NCBI GenBank assembly: GCA_946477805.1
Contig: CAMKZP010000191.1
Span: 1-7,128 of the forward strand
DNA length: 7,128 nucleotides
Direction: 5' to 3'
From: an uncultured Enterobacter sp.
Lineage (GTDB): Bacteria > Pseudomonadota > Gammaproteobacteria > Enterobacterales > Enterobacteriaceae
Made by a program: the position numbers and the translations under genes. Below are positions 6,588 to 7,128 of this stretch, piece after piece. Positions within the stretch are counted from its first letter, which is position 1; every line of letters begins with the position of its first letter. The notes under the pieces were generated by a model that was not told where the DNA came from, did no database searches, and saw only the letters and a list, made by a program, of their open reading frames with translations.

Positions 6588-6592
6588 GGAGG
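6588..6592 (+). promoter_or_regulatory. Strong ribosome binding site of yedK
   Basis: GGAGG at 6588-6592 is five bases before ATG 6598 and fixes the start so that cysteine is residue 2, which the enzyme requires. Confidence 0.85.
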
Positions 6593-6597
6593 TTTCT

Positions 6598-7080
6598 ATG
6601 TGTGGACGTTTTGCACAAGCCCAAACCCGTGAAGAATATCTGGCTTACCTGGCCGACGAAGGCGATCGCGACATTGCCTATGACCCGGAACCAATTGGCC
6701 GGTACAACGTCGCGCCCGGTACCAAAGTTCTGCTGCTGAGCGAACGCGACGAGCAACTGCATCTTGATCCGGTCCTGTGGTCATACGCGCCCGGGTGGTG
6801 GGATAAGCCGCCACTGATTAACGCGCGCGTCGAGACGGCGGCCACAAGCCGAATGTTTAAGCCTCTCTGGCAGCATGGCCGGGCGATCTGTTTTGCAGAT
6901 GGGTGGTTCGAATGGAAGAAGGAAGGCGACAAGAAACAGCCCTACTTCATTCACCGGGCCGACGGTCAGCCAATATTCATGGCGGCGATCGGCAGCACGC
7001 CATTTGAACGCGGTGACGAAGCAGAAGGATTTTTGATTGTGACGTCTGCAGCTGATAAAGGCCTGGTCGATATCCACGAC
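6598..7080 (+). CDS. yedK: YedK, SRAP (HMCES-like) abasic-site protein, 3' end missing
   Basis: The first 161 of about 222 codons of YedK; the genuine sequence stops at 7080 where sequencing adapter begins. YedK recognises abasic sites in single-stranded DNA and crosslinks to them through its N-terminal cysteine, forming a thiazolidine that protects the lesion during replication. Seen here are MCGRFAQ with Cys2 exposed once Met is removed, RYNVAPGT (35-42), the active-site Asn75 in LINARVET, Glu105 in DGWFEW and His160 in the last native residues DIHD. All known catalytic residues are thus present, and about 60 C-terminal residues are lost to the contig end rather than to mutation. The reading frame continues into adapter and adds a false tail, LSLIHI, before a stop at 7099-7101. 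In E. coli yedK is elsewhere on the chromosome, so its place next to the virK-like gene reflects a different gene order. Confidence 0.95.
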
Positions 7081-7128
7081 CTGTCTCTTATACACATCTG
7101 ACGCTGCCGACGACTAGTCGAGTGTAGA
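7081..7128 (+). other. Illumina Nextera adapter left at the contig end (not genomic)
   Basis: CTGTCTCTTATACACATCT (7081-7099) is the 19-base Tn5 mosaic end as used in Nextera libraries. It is followed by GACGCTGCCGACGA (7100-7113), the complement of the i5-side Nextera read primer, then an 8-base index CTAGTCGA (7114-7121; its complement TCGACTAG is an i5 index I recall from the Nextera XT set), then GTGTAGA (7122-7128), the start of the complement of the P5 flow-cell sequence. Four adapter parts in exact order and spacing leave no realistic biological reading. It is not evidence of a transposon. Confidence 0.98.

Larger units (their letters stand above)
6084..6597. other. 514-base intergenic region rich in inverted repeats
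   Basis: This gap between the virK-like gene and yedK is visibly more AT-rich than the flanking genes. It holds a 12-bp inverted repeat (6130-6141 with 6287-6298), hairpins at 6183-6197 (GCACA/TGTGC), 6211-6229 (CGATAA/TTATCG), 6323-6343 and 6413-6434, a segment resembling the SdsR/RyeA small-RNA locus (6247-6272), and a possible - strand small ORF (6372-6506). I see no tRNA, no REP or ERIC element and no large ORF. In E. coli the comparable neighbourhood (pphA to yebY) carries the overlapping small RNAs RyeA and SdsR, which makes RNA genes the likeliest content here. Confidence 0.6.

Noticed and set aside
6574..6589. CTGA-type tandem repeat (CTGACTGACTGG) before yedK as an operator or LexA site
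   Set aside because: It is only about three 4-base units and does not match CTGT-N8-ACAG; it is probably incidental.
7081..7099. Tn5-type mosaic end as evidence of a transposon
   Set aside because: It is followed at once by library primer, index and P5 sequence, so it comes from library preparation.

Overview
The window is a stretch of chromosome from a gammaproteobacterium of the family Enterobacteriaceae. The proteins read as close relatives of the E. coli letA-letB-rsmF-yebV block, and the GC-rich codon use (many GCG, CTG and CGC codons) suggests an Enterobacter-, Lelliottia- or Klebsiella-like genus rather than Escherichia. I cannot name the genus from sequence alone. All confident protein-coding genes lie on the + strand.

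Layout: (1) 1-459, the 3' end of letA (yebS), cut by the window edge. (2) 428-3061, a complete letB (yebT) with seven MCE repeats, overlapping letA by 32 bases; a strong hairpin follows at 3069-3097. (3) 3139-4581, complete rsmF (yebU), the 16S rRNA m5C1407 methyltransferase. (4) 4686-4925, yebV, a small conserved protein of unknown role, with a clear terminator at 4935-4958. (5) 5142-6083, a VirK/YbjX (DUF535) family gene starting at GTG, in the place where E. coli has yebW and pphA. (6) 6084-6597, 514 bases without a confident gene but rich in inverted repeats. It includes a 26-nt match, from memory, to the 3' end of the small RNA SdsR (RyeB) on the - strand, a possible 44-residue - strand ORF, and a - strand terminator. 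(7) 6598-7080, the first 161 codons of yedK, which encodes the SRAP-family protein that crosslinks to abasic sites in single-stranded DNA. (8) 7081-7128, not biology: Illumina Nextera adapter with an 8-base index, so the contig really ends at 7080.

How the genes work together: LetA and LetB form an envelope-spanning lipid transport system (inner-membrane partner plus periplasmic MCE tunnel) and are almost certainly co-transcribed. RsmF, YebV, the VirK-like protein and YedK are separate housekeeping or stress functions placed in series, each with its own leader or terminator rather than one operon. No complete mobile element, CRISPR array, tRNA or rRNA was found. I did not find a convincing undescribed system. 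The part most worth examining is the 6130-6506 region, where a conserved small-RNA locus appears rearranged. The most important practical point is the adapter at the right end, which gives YedK a false C-terminus.
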